Made by a program: the position numbers and the translations under genes. Positions 14,799 through 23,159 of a stretch of DNA of 56,164 nucleotides are shown here, one piece after another. The DNA lies in the IMG/VR virus record IMGVR_UViG_3300044712_001406, positions 1 to 56,164 of that record. The stretch is one strand, 5' to 3'. The notes under the pieces are model-generated. The model was not told the origin of the DNA. It ran no database searches and was given only the letters and a program-made list of their open reading frames with translations. Positions within the stretch are counted from its first letter, which is position 1. Each line of letters begins with the position of its first letter. Source of the stretch: a virus.

Positions 14799-16187
14799 AT
14801 GAGCATCTTACTTGTGAACGGCAATGCCTTGCAGATCCCGCTGGCGGATAAGTCGGTTCAGTGCGTAGTGACCAGTCCGCCATATTTCGCCTTGCGTGAT
14901 TATGGAATTGAGGGACAACTAGGCTTAGAACAAACACCTGGTGAGTACATCGAAAATATGGTGCTTGTTTTCCGCGAGGTATGGCGAGTACTACGAGACG
15001 ATGGAACTCTTTGGATAAACATCGGGGATTCCTATGCCGGCGGGAACGGAAACGGCGGAGTAGGTCCGGCAAGCTCAAAGCAGGTAACGAACAAAGGTAG
15101 TTATTTCGGTCCCATTGCCCGCTCAAAATGCCTCGGTCGCGGCCCCGGTGATCGGTGGGGCGGTGGGGATCGAAAAGTACAGGGATTGCCCGCAAAGAAT
15201 TTACTTGGTATCCCTTGGCGGCTGGCGTTCGCTTTACAAGATGACGGCTGGATACTCAGGAGTGACATTGTGTGGTCAAAGCCCAATCCTATGCCCGAAT
15301 CGGTCACAGACAGACCAACAAAATCACACGAGTACATCTTTCTGTTGACGAAGAGCCAACAGTATTTCTATGATGCAGAAGCAATAACCGAACCCGTTAG
15401 CGAGAACACACATATGCGGGTAAGTCAGAACATAGCGGATCAAGTTGAGCGGTTCCGGGCGAATGGAGGGGGAAAGACAAACGGACCAATGAAAGCTGTT
15501 TTAAGGGGTTGTACCAGAAAGTTAGCCGCAGAAGGGTCTGGTATTAAATCTAATTGCTCCATGAATTTAGCATTGGCTCTACCTGTAGACACCAGAAATA
15601 AGCGGACGGTTTGGACCATCCCAACACAAGGATATAGCGGGGTACATTTTGCGACATTCCCATTTGCTTTAGCAGAACCATGTATCAAGGCGGGAACAAG
15701 TCAGGTTGGGTGCTGTCCAACATGCGGGGCACCATGGGAGAGAGTAGTTGAAGTCGAGGGAGGAACTATCGGTAAGAGTTGGGTTGATCATTCGGATGAT
15801 AAAGGGAAGGGTATGGCACAGCGACATGAAGGCGGGAAGCCGATAATTCAAGCAATGAGAGATTCTTATAAAAATAAACCATACCAAAAAACAGATCTCG
15901 GTTTCCAGTCCACCTGTTCCCACGACAAACCGGCCGTGCCGTGTGTTGTGATTGATCCGTTTGTGGGAAGCGGAACGACGCTGATGGTGGCCAGGAAGTT
16001 GGGGAGAGATGGGGTAGGGTTGGATCTGTCATGGAAATATCTGGTAGAGTGCGCAAGGGAAAGATTGGGATTGAATGCCCTCGAAGAATGGGAGAACGGG
16101 CTGAGCGTGGACAATAGCGACTTATCAGAATTGCCATTATTCAGGGAAGGGAGTGACATGGACATCACACTCGAATCAAGAGAATAA
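14799..16187 (+). CDS. N4/N6 amino-DNA methyltransferase (beta class)
   Basis: 462 aa. TSPPY at residues 25-29 and FVGSGTT at about 388-394 occur in the beta-class order (catalytic motif first, AdoMet motif last), which indicates an adenine-N6 or cytosine-N4 methyltransferase. A CCPTCGAPW knuckle lies in the insert before motif I. The start at 14799 follows the C5 methyltransferase stop by 5 bp, so the two are cotranscribed. No partner nuclease gene is adjacent. Probably an anti-restriction orphan methylase. Confidence 0.9.
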   Translation: MSILLVNGNALQIPLADKSVQCVVTSPPYFALRDYGIEGQLGLEQTPGEYIENMVLVFREVWRVLRDDGTLWINIGDSYAGGNGNGGVGPASSKQVTNKGSYFGPIARSKCLGRGPGDRWGGGDRKVQGLPAKNLLGIPWRLAFALQDDGWILRSDIVWSKPNPMPESVTDRPTKSHEYIFLLTKSQQYFYDAEAITEPVSENTHMRVSQNIADQVERFRANGGGKTNGPMKAVLRGCTRKLAAEGSGIKSNCSMNLALALPVDTRNKRTVWTIPTQGYSGVHFATFPFALAEPCIKAGTSQVGCCPTCGAPWERVVEVEGGTIGKSWVDHSDDKGKGMAQRHEGGKPIIQAMRDSYKNKPYQKTDLGFQSTCSHDKPAVPCVVIDPFVGSGTTLMVARKLGRDGVGLDLSWKYLVECARERLGLNALEEWENGLSVDNSDLSELPLFREGSDMDITLESRE

Positions 16188-16192
16188 CGTAT

Positions 16193-16486
16193 ATGTCTCA
16201 ACCTACCGACCTCTCCCACATACCAAATCAGGAATTACTTTCCGACTTATGCGAAACTCAACTGGATATTCAACTTTGCCGCGAAGCATTGAGTTTGGGA
16301 ATCCTGGAATATTCGGGTGGTAAAGTGATCAACCGGCTGCAGGATAACAAGGAAATCCTTACGAGAATCCGTCGAGAAATTGAAGGGAGGAAGATTCCGC
16401 TTGTCCAAATCGAAACGGGTGGGCAGATAGGCCTTGCACCCCTTAACACCGGGCAGATGTGCCCAGCCGGGAAGAGTGAAGCGTGA
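16193..16486 (+). CDS. Small helical protein, unknown
   Basis: 97 aa, helical (ELLSDLCETQLDIQLCREAL, NKEILTRIRREIEG) with a short less ordered end. It directly follows the methyltransferase pair and its end overlaps the next start (GTGA). No family recognised. Confidence 0.65.
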   Translation: MSQPTDLSHIPNQELLSDLCETQLDIQLCREALSLGILEYSGGKVINRLQDNKEILTRIRREIEGRKIPLVQIETGGQIGLAPLNTGQMCPAGKSEA

Positions 16487-16842
16487 AAAACGCATTAACA
16501 GTTAAATGCCCAGAGTGTGGGGCCAAGCCAGGCGTGAAGTGCAAAAATTATAAGGGGAAAAACTGTGCCCCACATTCCGCACGAAACACCTCCGCGTGGT
16601 GGGAAGAGCAAAAGATAAATAAGCCGACCCATTCGTATATTGGTCGTAAATTGTGTGGTTGTGTCGTGGCTGTATGCGTCGATGCTGGAGACACAATCAC
16701 CGCTAACGAAGTTGCCGAATTTATTAAAAGCGGTCTGAAAGTCGAGCGTGTGCCGTTTGGAACACCCGAATATGAAGCCATTATAAATAATCTTGGATGC
16801 GTGCATAAAAAATCAGAACCGCAAATGGCATTGTTCCAATAA
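16483..16842 (+). CDS. Zinc-finger protein, unknown
   Basis: 119 aa from GTG at 16483. The N-terminus carries CPECGAKPGVKCKNYKG...APHSAR, a Cys/His knuckle common in phage and actinobacterial small proteins that may bind DNA or RNA. The C-terminal half (YIGRKLCGCVVAVCVD) forms a separate small domain of unknown role. Confidence 0.7.
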   Translation: MKNALTVKCPECGAKPGVKCKNYKGKNCAPHSARNTSAWWEEQKINKPTHSYIGRKLCGCVVAVCVDAGDTITANEVAEFIKSGLKVERVPFGTPEYEAIINNLGCVHKKSEPQMALFQ

Positions 16843-16876
16843 TGAGTAATAACCAACAGCAACCAGGAGATAACCC

Positions 16877-17332
16877 GTGTCAAAAATCCTCGTAACCACC
16901 TCAGTTCTCATCCTTGCTCTTCTCGGGCTCAGTATTTTAGCTTCAACCCTCACCACCCGTGTGGTAGAAATCCGTCAAGCTCAGGGAGTCATCAAAGCCG
17001 CACGTGCAGCTCAGGACGCATCCAAAGCCGCACAAATTGCGAGCGCTGGATTAAGTATGGTACCAGTGATGAACAGTCTATTGCTTGCTTTAATGGTGAT
17101 CGTCCTGATCGCCATCGCCGGGATGATCGCCTATGCTCTGGTGAAACACTCCGCTCCCGTTCCGCAATCTTTCCCGCAACCATCCCGCAAGCAGTTACCG
17201 CCGAGGCTACCGGATCAAAACCAGCTTATGACAATGCTTCTGATACAGCAGCTCAGAAATCAACAACTGCCGAAATCGGAGACGCCCATTCTGTTGGATG
17301 AGCACCAAGATACTGAGTATTTAGGATGGTAG
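16877..17332 (+). CDS. Membrane protein with two transmembrane helices
   Basis: 151 aa from GTG at 16877 with AGGAGATAACCC upstream. Hydrophobic helices at about 6-26 and 66-90 are separated by an Ala-rich helix (AARAAQDASKAAQIASAG); the tail is Pro/Gln-rich. Function unknown; not near the lysis genes. Confidence 0.65.
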   Translation: MSKILVTTSVLILALLGLSILASTLTTRVVEIRQAQGVIKAARAAQDASKAAQIASAGLSMVPVMNSLLLALMVIVLIAIAGMIAYALVKHSAPVPQSFPQPSRKQLPPRLPDQNQLMTMLLIQQLRNQQLPKSETPILLDEHQDTEYLGW

Positions 17333-17339
17333 GTGAAAT

Positions 17340-17828
17340 ATGCCAAAAATGCTGAACTACACGACCGAAATTCCGGTTACCAAGACTTTATCCGAGCTTC
17401 AAAATATCCTCGCAGAACATGGGGCCCGCGCCGTCCATATCCACTACAACGAGAAGCGGGAGCCGGCAGGGATCAGCTTCACGATCCTTGTCAAGAATAT
17501 CCCGGTCGAGTTCCGCCTGCCGGTGCGGAGCGAAGGGGTGTACAAGGTTTTGTTGTCTGCCCGAAAGCAATATGTTGATTATGCAAAGCAGAAGGTTATC
17601 CGTGCCCAGGCTGAAAGAACCGCCTGGCGTAACTTGAAGGACTGGATTTTGGCGCAGTTTGCCCTGGTCGAGTCCGATCAGGCCGAAGCCGCTGAAGTAT
17701 TTCTGCCTTATGGCGTGAACCCGAAAACCGGGCATACGGTGTATGAATGGTTCCAATCTGAGCTGCTACTTGGTCCTGGCGATAGTAGCGGGGATGTGGT
17801 GGACGGCGAGACACGGGAGATCAGGTGA
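17340..17828 (+). CDS. Conserved-type phage protein, unknown
   Basis: 162 aa. The pattern TTEIPVTKTLSELQNILAEHGA, SFTILVKNIPVEFRLPV and AWRNLKDWILAQFALVESDQAEAAEVFLPY is one I associate with widespread phage hypothetical proteins; I know of no assigned function. Its last residues (SGDVVDGETREIR) are encoded by a 32-bp sequence that is repeated at the end of the small gene at 18089-18250. Confidence 0.75.
   Translation: MPKMLNYTTEIPVTKTLSELQNILAEHGARAVHIHYNEKREPAGISFTILVKNIPVEFRLPVRSEGVYKVLLSARKQYVDYAKQKVIRAQAERTAWRNLKDWILAQFALVESDQAEAAEVFLPYGVNPKTGHTVYEWFQSELLLGPGDSSGDVVDGETREIR
17787..17818 (+). repeat. 32-bp direct repeat, copy 1
   Basis: An exact 32-bp sequence beginning AGCGGGGATGTGG is found again at 18209-18240. 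Both copies encode the same C-terminal peptide frame (SGDVVDGETRE) in two otherwise unrelated proteins, suggesting a recent duplication or recombination at gene ends. Confidence 0.9.
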
Positions 17829-17831
17829 GCG

Positions 17832-18092
17832 ATGAGCGACCAAAAAGGGCAAATAGTATTTGTCAGCAAAATCGGCATAATGATCCATCATAGGTTTTTT
17901 ATTCGCCGCCGGGCACTGGGGTTGACACAGCAACAGGTGGCAGACGCGGCAGGAATATCGCGTAATTATGTGTCTCTGATCGAGCGGGGTAATTTGATTG
18001 GTGTTACCCTAAAAACGCTGGTCAACTATGCTGAGGCACTCGGCTGGGGATTAGATATTCGCCTTGTTGAAAAAGAGGAGAGTGAAGGATGA
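17832..18092 (+). CDS. XRE-family HTH protein, paralogue 1
   Basis: 86 aa. HTH region IRRRALGLTQQQVADAAGISRNYVSLIERGN, then VTLKTLVNYAEALGWGLDIRL. It is clearly paralogous to the gene at 20100-20372. Such small XRE proteins can be antitoxins or stand-alone regulators; no toxin partner is evident. Its end overlaps the next start (ATGA). Confidence 0.8.
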   Translation: MSDQKGQIVFVSKIGIMIHHRFFIRRRALGLTQQQVADAAGISRNYVSLIERGNLIGVTLKTLVNYAEALGWGLDIRLVEKEESEG

Positions 18093-18250
18093 GCGACGAC
18101 ATGATCTTTGATGATAGCTGGCAATGTTGCCCGGACTGCGGAGCGCCACTTGACGACTGCAAATGTGATGAATTGCTCGAAGAAAACGGCCAGGATGACC
18201 CCGCCGATAGCGGGGATGTGGTGGACGGCGAGACACGGGAATTGAGGTAG
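18089..18250 (+). CDS. Tiny zinc-ribbon protein
   Basis: 53 aa with QCCPDCGAPLDDCKCDE, a CX2C...CXC zinc knuckle, and an acidic C-terminus that repeats the SGDVVDGETRE tail of the gene ending at 17828. Start overlaps the upstream stop (ATGA). Below common ORF length cut-offs but well placed between neighbours. Confidence 0.6.
   Translation: MSDDMIFDDSWQCCPDCGAPLDDCKCDELLEENGQDDPADSGDVVDGETRELR
18209..18240 (+). repeat. 32-bp direct repeat, copy 2
   Basis: Identical to 17787-17818 and read in the same coding frame at the end of the 53-aa gene. Confidence 0.9.
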
Positions 18251-18253
18251 GCG

Positions 18254-18733
18254 ATGAAAGTACTTACTCTCACGCAACCATGGGCTACATTAGTGGCAAT
18301 TGGGGCGAAGAGGATTGAGACGCGGGCTTGGAAAACGAATTACCGCGGTCCGCTAGCCATCCATGCGGCGAAGGGGTTTCCAAGTTGGGCCAAGAAGCTG
18401 GTTCATGAAGAGCCATTCATTACTGCGCTTGAGAATGCCAAAATAACCAACCGGCTTCGAAGCGCATACCTTCAGCTTCCAGTGGGCTGTATTGTTGCTA
18501 CGTGTGAGCTGATAGATTGCATTTATATCTCCGGTTGCCCAGTAGCCGTGCATGTCGAACGAATGGGATTTACGGTGGATTGTCACATTCCCCCAGGTGA
18601 ACCGGAATTGAGCTTTGGAAATTATTCATCTGGACGCTACGCCTGGTTACTTGCAAATATCGAAATGGTACCATCACCAATTCCAATGCGCGGAGCTTTA
18701 GGTCTGTGGGAGTGGAAGGAGAATGACGAATGA
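18254..18733 (+). CDS. ASCH-domain protein (phage type)
   Basis: 159 aa. LTLTQPWATLVAIGAKRIETRAWKT and YRGPLAIHAAK are hallmarks of ASCH domains (PUA-like fold, RNA or nucleotide binding); the end GALGLWEW also fits. Phage ASCH proteins are mostly uncharacterised. A second, different ASCH-type protein is encoded at 55346-56092. Confidence 0.85.
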   Translation: MKVLTLTQPWATLVAIGAKRIETRAWKTNYRGPLAIHAAKGFPSWAKKLVHEEPFITALENAKITNRLRSAYLQLPVGCIVATCELIDCIYISGCPVAVHVERMGFTVDCHIPPGEPELSFGNYSSGRYAWLLANIEMVPSPIPMRGALGLWEWKENDE

Positions 18734-18786
18734 GTGTTTACCAGCATACTGAGTTGATGAACAAAATCAGCGCGGTTGTGAAGTGA
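18730..18786 (+). CDS. Possible 18-residue coupling peptide
   Basis: A short frame of 18 codons whose ATG overlaps the ASCH stop (ATGA) and whose stop overlaps the GTG start of the zincin-like gene. It may only serve translational coupling; the evidence is its placement alone. Confidence 0.3.
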   Translation: MSVYQHTELMNKISAVVK

Positions 18787-19433
18787 AAATTAGGCCGCTT
18801 TCTTACCCGATCGAATATATCGGTCGATGGAATAGCAAGGATAAGGCTATCTTTCTGGCGGCTACGGTGCGTTTCTGTGCGGCACTGTCTCGCTACACCA
18901 AGCTAAATCCCGAGGAAACCTGTAGGCAGGTGTTTGGAACGATCCGGGTAACAACAGGTAATCTGAAGGGCCTAAATGCCCATGTCAACAAAGTGGGCGA
19001 AATGACTATCGTCCGAAATAAGATTACCGTTGAATTGATCATCCACGAGCTTGCCCACCTGTTCGATTACCTGTGTGGACTAAAACCCACCAATGATCTC
19101 CTCAGGGAAGGAATCTGGGATGAGGATGGCTGTCTAGTATCCGGATGTAAGGATGGCTTTTTCACCCGCTACAACAATATGCGAACACCCACGAACGGGT
19201 TCAAGTCGTCTGATTGGACGAAGGGGGATCAGATCCATCCCGGCGTAGAGACTGGCGATCCCGAGTTCGAAGCCTTGGCTGACGATGTAATGAACTGGGT
19301 GCGTAGAAACTTCGTGGACAATAAAGCCGGTCGAGCAATCTATAAATGGGTCGATGACCATATCGTAATGTGGCTGGAAGAAAGGGAGAGAGTAAGGCAT
19401 GAGCGACGAAATCAAGCAAATGGTGTCGGATAA
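18783..19433 (+). CDS. Zincin-like putative metallopeptidase
   Basis: 216 aa from GTG at 18783. ELIIHELAHLFDY carries the zinc-binding HEXXH at 88-92, and EFEALADDVMNW about 70 residues later could supply the third (Glu) ligand. There is no signal peptide, so it would act in the cytoplasm. Phage zincins of this kind have no established substrate; a role in attacking a host regulator or in phage protein processing is speculative. Confidence 0.75.
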   Translation: MKIRPLSYPIEYIGRWNSKDKAIFLAATVRFCAALSRYTKLNPEETCRQVFGTIRVTTGNLKGLNAHVNKVGEMTIVRNKITVELIIHELAHLFDYLCGLKPTNDLLREGIWDEDGCLVSGCKDGFFTRYNNMRTPTNGFKSSDWTKGDQIHPGVETGDPEFEALADDVMNWVRRNFVDNKAGRAIYKWVDDHIVMWLEERERVRHERRNQANGVG

Positions 19434-19695
19434 ACAGATGATTGATGATTATTTTGAGAGCTGGCAGAATGCCTGCCGTGTTATTGGCGAGCGCGATAAA
19501 ACGATTGAGCAGCTCAAAGCAGCGCTAGAAGATGCACTTGGCGAACAGACAGCCATAAAAGGCGAGTTGAATTTTGCCGGTTATGAATTTGTATGGGAAG
19601 GTGAAGAGCCAGTCATTGAGTGCATTCATTGCCGGCTACCTATTTGTGAAGGACATGCGGACGATTGCCTGCAATTACAGGACGGTGAAGGATGA
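19399..19695 (+). CDS. Coiled-coil protein with Cys/His knuckle
   Basis: 98 aa. Helical N-terminal half (ERDKTIEQLKAALEDALGEQ) and a C-terminal metal-binding knuckle CIHCRLPICEGHADDC. It overlaps the end of the zincin-like gene by 35 bp and the next gene by ATGA. Function unknown. Confidence 0.65.
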   Translation: MSDEIKQMVSDKQMIDDYFESWQNACRVIGERDKTIEQLKAALEDALGEQTAIKGELNFAGYEFVWEGEEPVIECIHCRLPICEGHADDCLQLQDGEG

Positions 19696-20096
19696 CACAG
19701 GATGAATTTATTGCTGAACTCAAAAAATATCGTCATCACACTATGGGCGTAGCAAGTAGCGAAGATATAGCGTTGACACTAAGCCACGCATTCTCTGGTA
19801 GTGAAGCTCACGAAAGCATTATAGTGGAACATGCCGAACTTCTCTCTGAGATTAAGCGGCTAAAGAACTCAGCGGCGCGCTGGAAGTCAATCGCGAAGGG
19901 CTTTATCTTCCGCTATCGAATCACATTAACTGAACTGGACAATATAGATGCTGAGGTCACCCAGTTACTAAAAGTGCTGACCGAGATCCGTGATCTGGCT
20001 GCTGAAGATATTCGGATAGATACTACGGGTTCGTTCACTTACCAGATAGAAGCCAATGCCCGTGAAGCCTTGCGATCGAGCGAGAAAGAAAAGTGA
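19692..20096 (+). CDS. Helical protein, unknown
   Basis: 134 aa, predominantly helical with heptad-like stretches (EHAELLSEIKRLKNSAARW, EVTQLLKVLTEIRDLAAEDI). Overlaps the preceding stop (ATGA). No family recognised. Confidence 0.65.
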   Translation: MTQDEFIAELKKYRHHTMGVASSEDIALTLSHAFSGSEAHESIIVEHAELLSEIKRLKNSAARWKSIAKGFIFRYRITLTELDNIDAEVTQLLKVLTEIRDLAAEDIRIDTTGSFTYQIEANAREALRSSEKEK

Positions 20097-20099
20097 AGC

Positions 20100-20372
20100 A
20101 TGACAATTTTTGTTGACACAAACGGTCTGAAGCTCCACCAGAGAATGCTCCTGCGCCGTCGAGAATTAAACTTGACACAGCAGCAGGTGGCAGAGCGGGC
20201 GGGAATTACTCGTAATTATGTCTCCCAAATTGAACGAGGTAGTTTAGGTAGTGTTACTCTAAAAACACTGTTTGCATATGCCGAGGTACTTGGTTGGGCG
20301 ATGGATATTCACCTTTCCTCCAAAGAAGTGGTGCAAGATCTGGTATCCGGCGAAAGTGTTAACAAGGACTAG
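20100..20372 (+). CDS. XRE-family HTH protein, paralogue 2
   Basis: 90 aa. HTH LRRRELNLTQQQVAERAGITRNYVSQIERGS, then VTLKTLFAYAEVLGWAMDIHL, closely matching the 17832-18092 product along its whole length. The two copies are about 2 kb apart in the same operon, so they arose by duplication and may have diverged in target. Confidence 0.8.
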   Translation: MTIFVDTNGLKLHQRMLLRRRELNLTQQQVAERAGITRNYVSQIERGSLGSVTLKTLFAYAEVLGWAMDIHLSSKEVVQDLVSGESVNKD

Positions 20373-20376
20373 CGCG

Positions 20377-20652
20377 ATGGTAACAACGGGCTCAGTACTG
20401 GATTACATTGCCCATGATGGCACGACCACAGCAGAAGACTTTCTCTATTGGATATCGGCAAATACAGATAGTTATTGGGCTATCGATGATATTTTTGATC
20501 ACACCAACACCGTCATGGTCCTTCGTTCCATGCGCCGCGAGATTGGCGAGATAGCCCTACGGCACTCACGGGATACCGAAGTCAAATTACTTGCCAGGAG
20601 ATACCGAGATTACAAACCAGATCCCAATCCCTGGCCATGGAAACATAGATAA
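20377..20652 (+). CDS. Small protein, unknown
   Basis: 91 aa from ATG at 20377. Acidic N-terminal half (SVLDYIAHDGTTTAEDFLYW) and a basic C-terminal half (KLLARRYRDYKPDPNPWPW). It follows the HTH paralogue closely. No family recognised. Confidence 0.6.
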   Translation: MVTTGSVLDYIAHDGTTTAEDFLYWISANTDSYWAIDDIFDHTNTVMVLRSMRREIGEIALRHSRDTEVKLLARRYRDYKPDPNPWPWKHR

Positions 20653-20696
20653 AACTGTCAATAAGCCAATCTCTTATTGACACATAGGAGCACTAC

Positions 20697-22622
20697 TTGA
20701 AATACCTGGCTGTAATCTTGTTGGTTCTCACCCTTGCTGCGATCGCATGCAGTTCTTCCAACGCGCCAACAACACCGGCCACTTATGATGTCCCTGAACA
20801 GATCACTCAGATCGCAACTCGCCAAAGTGGATTTTCTACCGCAATGGCATTCAGTCAGGGGGCAACCCAAACCGCGGATGGTGCTTCAGTTGCTCTGTAT
20901 TTAGCTAACATCAATGCCCAGCAAACCCAGCAGGCTGCCCAACAAACAGCAAGTGCATTGTCCGCATATTTGACCGCCACAACAGATACTCAGCATGTCC
21001 AGGAAACAGCTGTTATTGAAAGTCGTAATGCAACCGCAACGGAAGAAGCACGAGAGGTAACCGCCACTTCTCAATCTGTCTCTGCAACCGCCGTGGCCAT
21101 CGCAAGTGCAACACAGGCCCAGTGGACGCAAGCCGCCATTGATCGCCAGGCTACCGCTGACGCTGCCAGTGTGCAGGCCCTTGCGACCGCTCAGGCTGCC
21201 CAAGCGGGAATGAGCGCTGAAAAATTACGCCAAGAACAGATCGCCACATACCGGGCGGATTACACCAAGATTGCTTGGGCTATATTTCCATTTTTGCTGA
21301 TCATAGCAACATTCGCCGTAGGAATTTGGGGATTGCGGTCGTGGGCTTCCCTCCGGGTGATTCAGCGAGATAGCCGTGGAGCTGCTCCGATCCTTGCAAT
21401 TAGCGGCCGGGTGGTAGATCCTGACCGGACTCTTTACCCTGTTATTGATCCAAAGCACCAGATACTCCCCCCGGTCGCAACACAAACTCAGATTACAGAA
21501 AATGCTCAAAAAGTCCAGGCTATCAGAGCTCTCCCCACTGAAGGGAAAAACGCAGACGCCCGGCAGATCGCTGCGGGAATGGCGACACAAAAGCCCATAG
21601 CCCCACTAACTGCTGAGCTTCCTCCATCAGCTCCATGGTCACTTATCGATCGTTGGCAAGGAGGAGCGCTGCCACTCGGTATGGGGGCTAAAGGTCTGAT
21701 TACTGCTACGAACGACATGGCGCCACACCTGCTTGTAGCCGGCACCACCGGAAGCGGAAAGACCCGCGGTCTCATTCGTCCGCTGACTGCTTGCGCATTA
21801 GCTGATGGCAGGCAAGTTATTATCTTCGACCGCTCCGGTGTAGATTACCAGCCATTTGACAATCATCCAAATGCCCACGTCGTTCGATTGGATGAACCTG
21901 AAGATGCAATAGGATATTTAGCCAGCGCATATACTGAGTTGCAACGCCGCCTCAGAGTGATGACACAAGCCGGTGCCAGTCTGTGGGAAAAGTGGCCAGC
22001 CAGAGGACCCATGATACTGATTGTGATGGATGAATTCTCGGATCTGGCTGACGAAATGCCAGAAGGTGATAAAGCAAATCTTTGGAAGTACACACGTATG
22101 CTTGCCGCCGAAGGTAGAAAAGCCGGCATTCACTTGATTGTTGCTCTTCAAGATCCGACTGCTAAAAGTATTGACCTTCGCATTCGGCGCAACTGTACCC
22201 GTATTAGTTTTCATGTTCAGGAAATGGAATCCAGTCGGGTTATTCTCGGTACACCAGGTGCAGAACGAATTCCCCCGGGTCAGTTCTTAGTCGTATTGGG
22301 AAATCTGATACATGGCGTAGGCTTTCAGCCGAGCGACGATGAAATATTAGCATTTCTCAGTCGGCGAGCAGTCCCCAATATTGAACCACCCGAATGGCTG
22401 AGAATTGGAGAGGAAGAGCCCGCCGGACAAAGCGAAAGTGAAATCATCATACAGATGTACAAAAGCGGGGAAAGCCTGGCTGCAATTCAGCGGGCAGTGT
22501 GTGGTTATTCTGGGGGAAAGGCTTTCGAATACGTGAAAAGTGTTCTGGAAGAGACAGGTATTACCGGTAATAATCTTGGTAGTACTGGTATCGAAGACTC
22601 GGTATTGAGAAAGAGCGAATAG
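20697..22622 (+). CDS. Lipoprotein-like FtsK/SpoIIIE-type ATPase
   Basis: 641 aa from TTG at 20697 (AGGAG upstream). Residues 1-18 form a signal with lipobox (LAAIAC, C18). Then comes a long Gln/Ala/Thr-rich helical stretch (about 30-180) and a transmembrane helix (about 193-212). A FtsK-like motor follows, with Walker A GTTGSGKT (349-356), Walker B MILIVMDEFSD and HLIVALQDP; a small helical C-terminal domain follows. FtsK motors pump DNA or peptides at membranes. Combining a lipobox, an outside coil and an inside motor is unusual for a phage. A role in DNA transfer, entry exclusion or partition is possible. Confidence 0.8.
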   Translation: MKYLAVILLVLTLAAIACSSSNAPTTPATYDVPEQITQIATRQSGFSTAMAFSQGATQTADGASVALYLANINAQQTQQAAQQTASALSAYLTATTDTQHVQETAVIESRNATATEEAREVTATSQSVSATAVAIASATQAQWTQAAIDRQATADAASVQALATAQAAQAGMSAEKLRQEQIATYRADYTKIAWAIFPFLLIIATFAVGIWGLRSWASLRVIQRDSRGAAPILAISGRVVDPDRTLYPVIDPKHQILPPVATQTQITENAQKVQAIRALPTEGKNADARQIAAGMATQKPIAPLTAELPPSAPWSLIDRWQGGALPLGMGAKGLITATNDMAPHLLVAGTTGSGKTRGLIRPLTACALADGRQVIIFDRSGVDYQPFDNHPNAHVVRLDEPEDAIGYLASAYTELQRRLRVMTQAGASLWEKWPARGPMILIVMDEFSDLADEMPEGDKANLWKYTRMLAAEGRKAGIHLIVALQDPTAKSIDLRIRRNCTRISFHVQEMESSRVILGTPGAERIPPGQFLVVLGNLIHGVGFQPSDDEILAFLSRRAVPNIEPPEWLRIGEEEPAGQSESEIIIQMYKSGESLAAIQRAVCGYSGGKAFEYVKSVLEETGITGNNLGSTGIEDSVLRKSE

Positions 22623-22649
22623 TAGTACAGGGCTCACAAAACAAGGTTT

Positions 22650-22690
22650 ATAGGGTTGCCCAAATGGGGCTGGAATACCCTATTTTTTTA
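22650..22690 (+). terminator. Intrinsic terminator after the FtsK-like gene
   Basis: ATAGGGT (22650-22656) pairs with ACCCTAT (22677-22683), with extra pairing of GCCC and GGGC inside, followed by seven T. It ends the transcript of the rightward operon before the next regulated unit at 22701. Confidence 0.85.
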
Positions 22691-22700
22691 TCCATTTTCG

Positions 22701-22719
22701 CTGTAACGGATTGTTACAG
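22701..22719. promoter_or_regulatory. Operator-like inverted repeat CTGTAAC-N5-GTTACAG
   Basis: Perfect 7-bp arms separated by 5 bp, lying between the terminator and the ribosome site of the 22737 gene. Likely a repressor site controlling the second rightward unit. Confidence 0.6.
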
Positions 22720-22736
22720 AATGGAGGTGTAAGGAC

Positions 22737-23159
22737 ATGAAAACGAGGGAAGAGCTCACACAAGACATCCTGGCGTGTCGGAGTAAGCGAGTGAAGACCG
22801 GAAAACGCATAGGAAAACGCTATGGATGGCGGGATGTAGCCCGAGAGTTGTATCCACTTTTGGAACCAAATGCTACCAGCTCGTTACTCAACAAGCTTTA
22901 TAGACATCCAGAATATCTTCCCGGTAGGGAGGTTTGTGAGCGGCTTCATTTGGTTTTTTACCAACCGCGGCCGGTTTGTCAAAAACACGGGATCGTGCAT
23001 GACTATGATTGTGAAACATACGAACTTAAAAAGAAGGCGAGGGCTAGTCGGGGATCCCACCCGCGCCCGAGTTATAAGCAGCTATACCGGCGAACCATAG
23101 CATTGTTGGTTGTTGTATTGTCGCGAAACGTTTCCACAGAAACGGAGAGTGAAGCTTGA
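22737..23159 (+). CDS. Basic protein, unknown
   Basis: 140 aa, strongly basic (SKRVKTGKRIGKRYGWRDVA; KKKARASRGSHPRP), with a middle part that may form an HTH (WRDVARELYPLLEPNATSSLLNKLYRHPEYLPG). GGAGG precedes the ATG, and an operator-like palindrome lies just upstream. Possibly a DNA-binding protein that could regulate its own operon; unproven. Confidence 0.65.
   Translation: MKTREELTQDILACRSKRVKTGKRIGKRYGWRDVARELYPLLEPNATSSLLNKLYRHPEYLPGREVCERLHLVFYQPRPVCQKHGIVHDYDCETYELKKKARASRGSHPRPSYKQLYRRTIALLVVVLSRNVSTETESEA

Noticed and set aside
13123-16187. Restriction-modification system
   Set aside because: Two methyltransferases are adjacent, but none of the nearby genes shows a nuclease motif; they are more likely orphan anti-restriction methylases.
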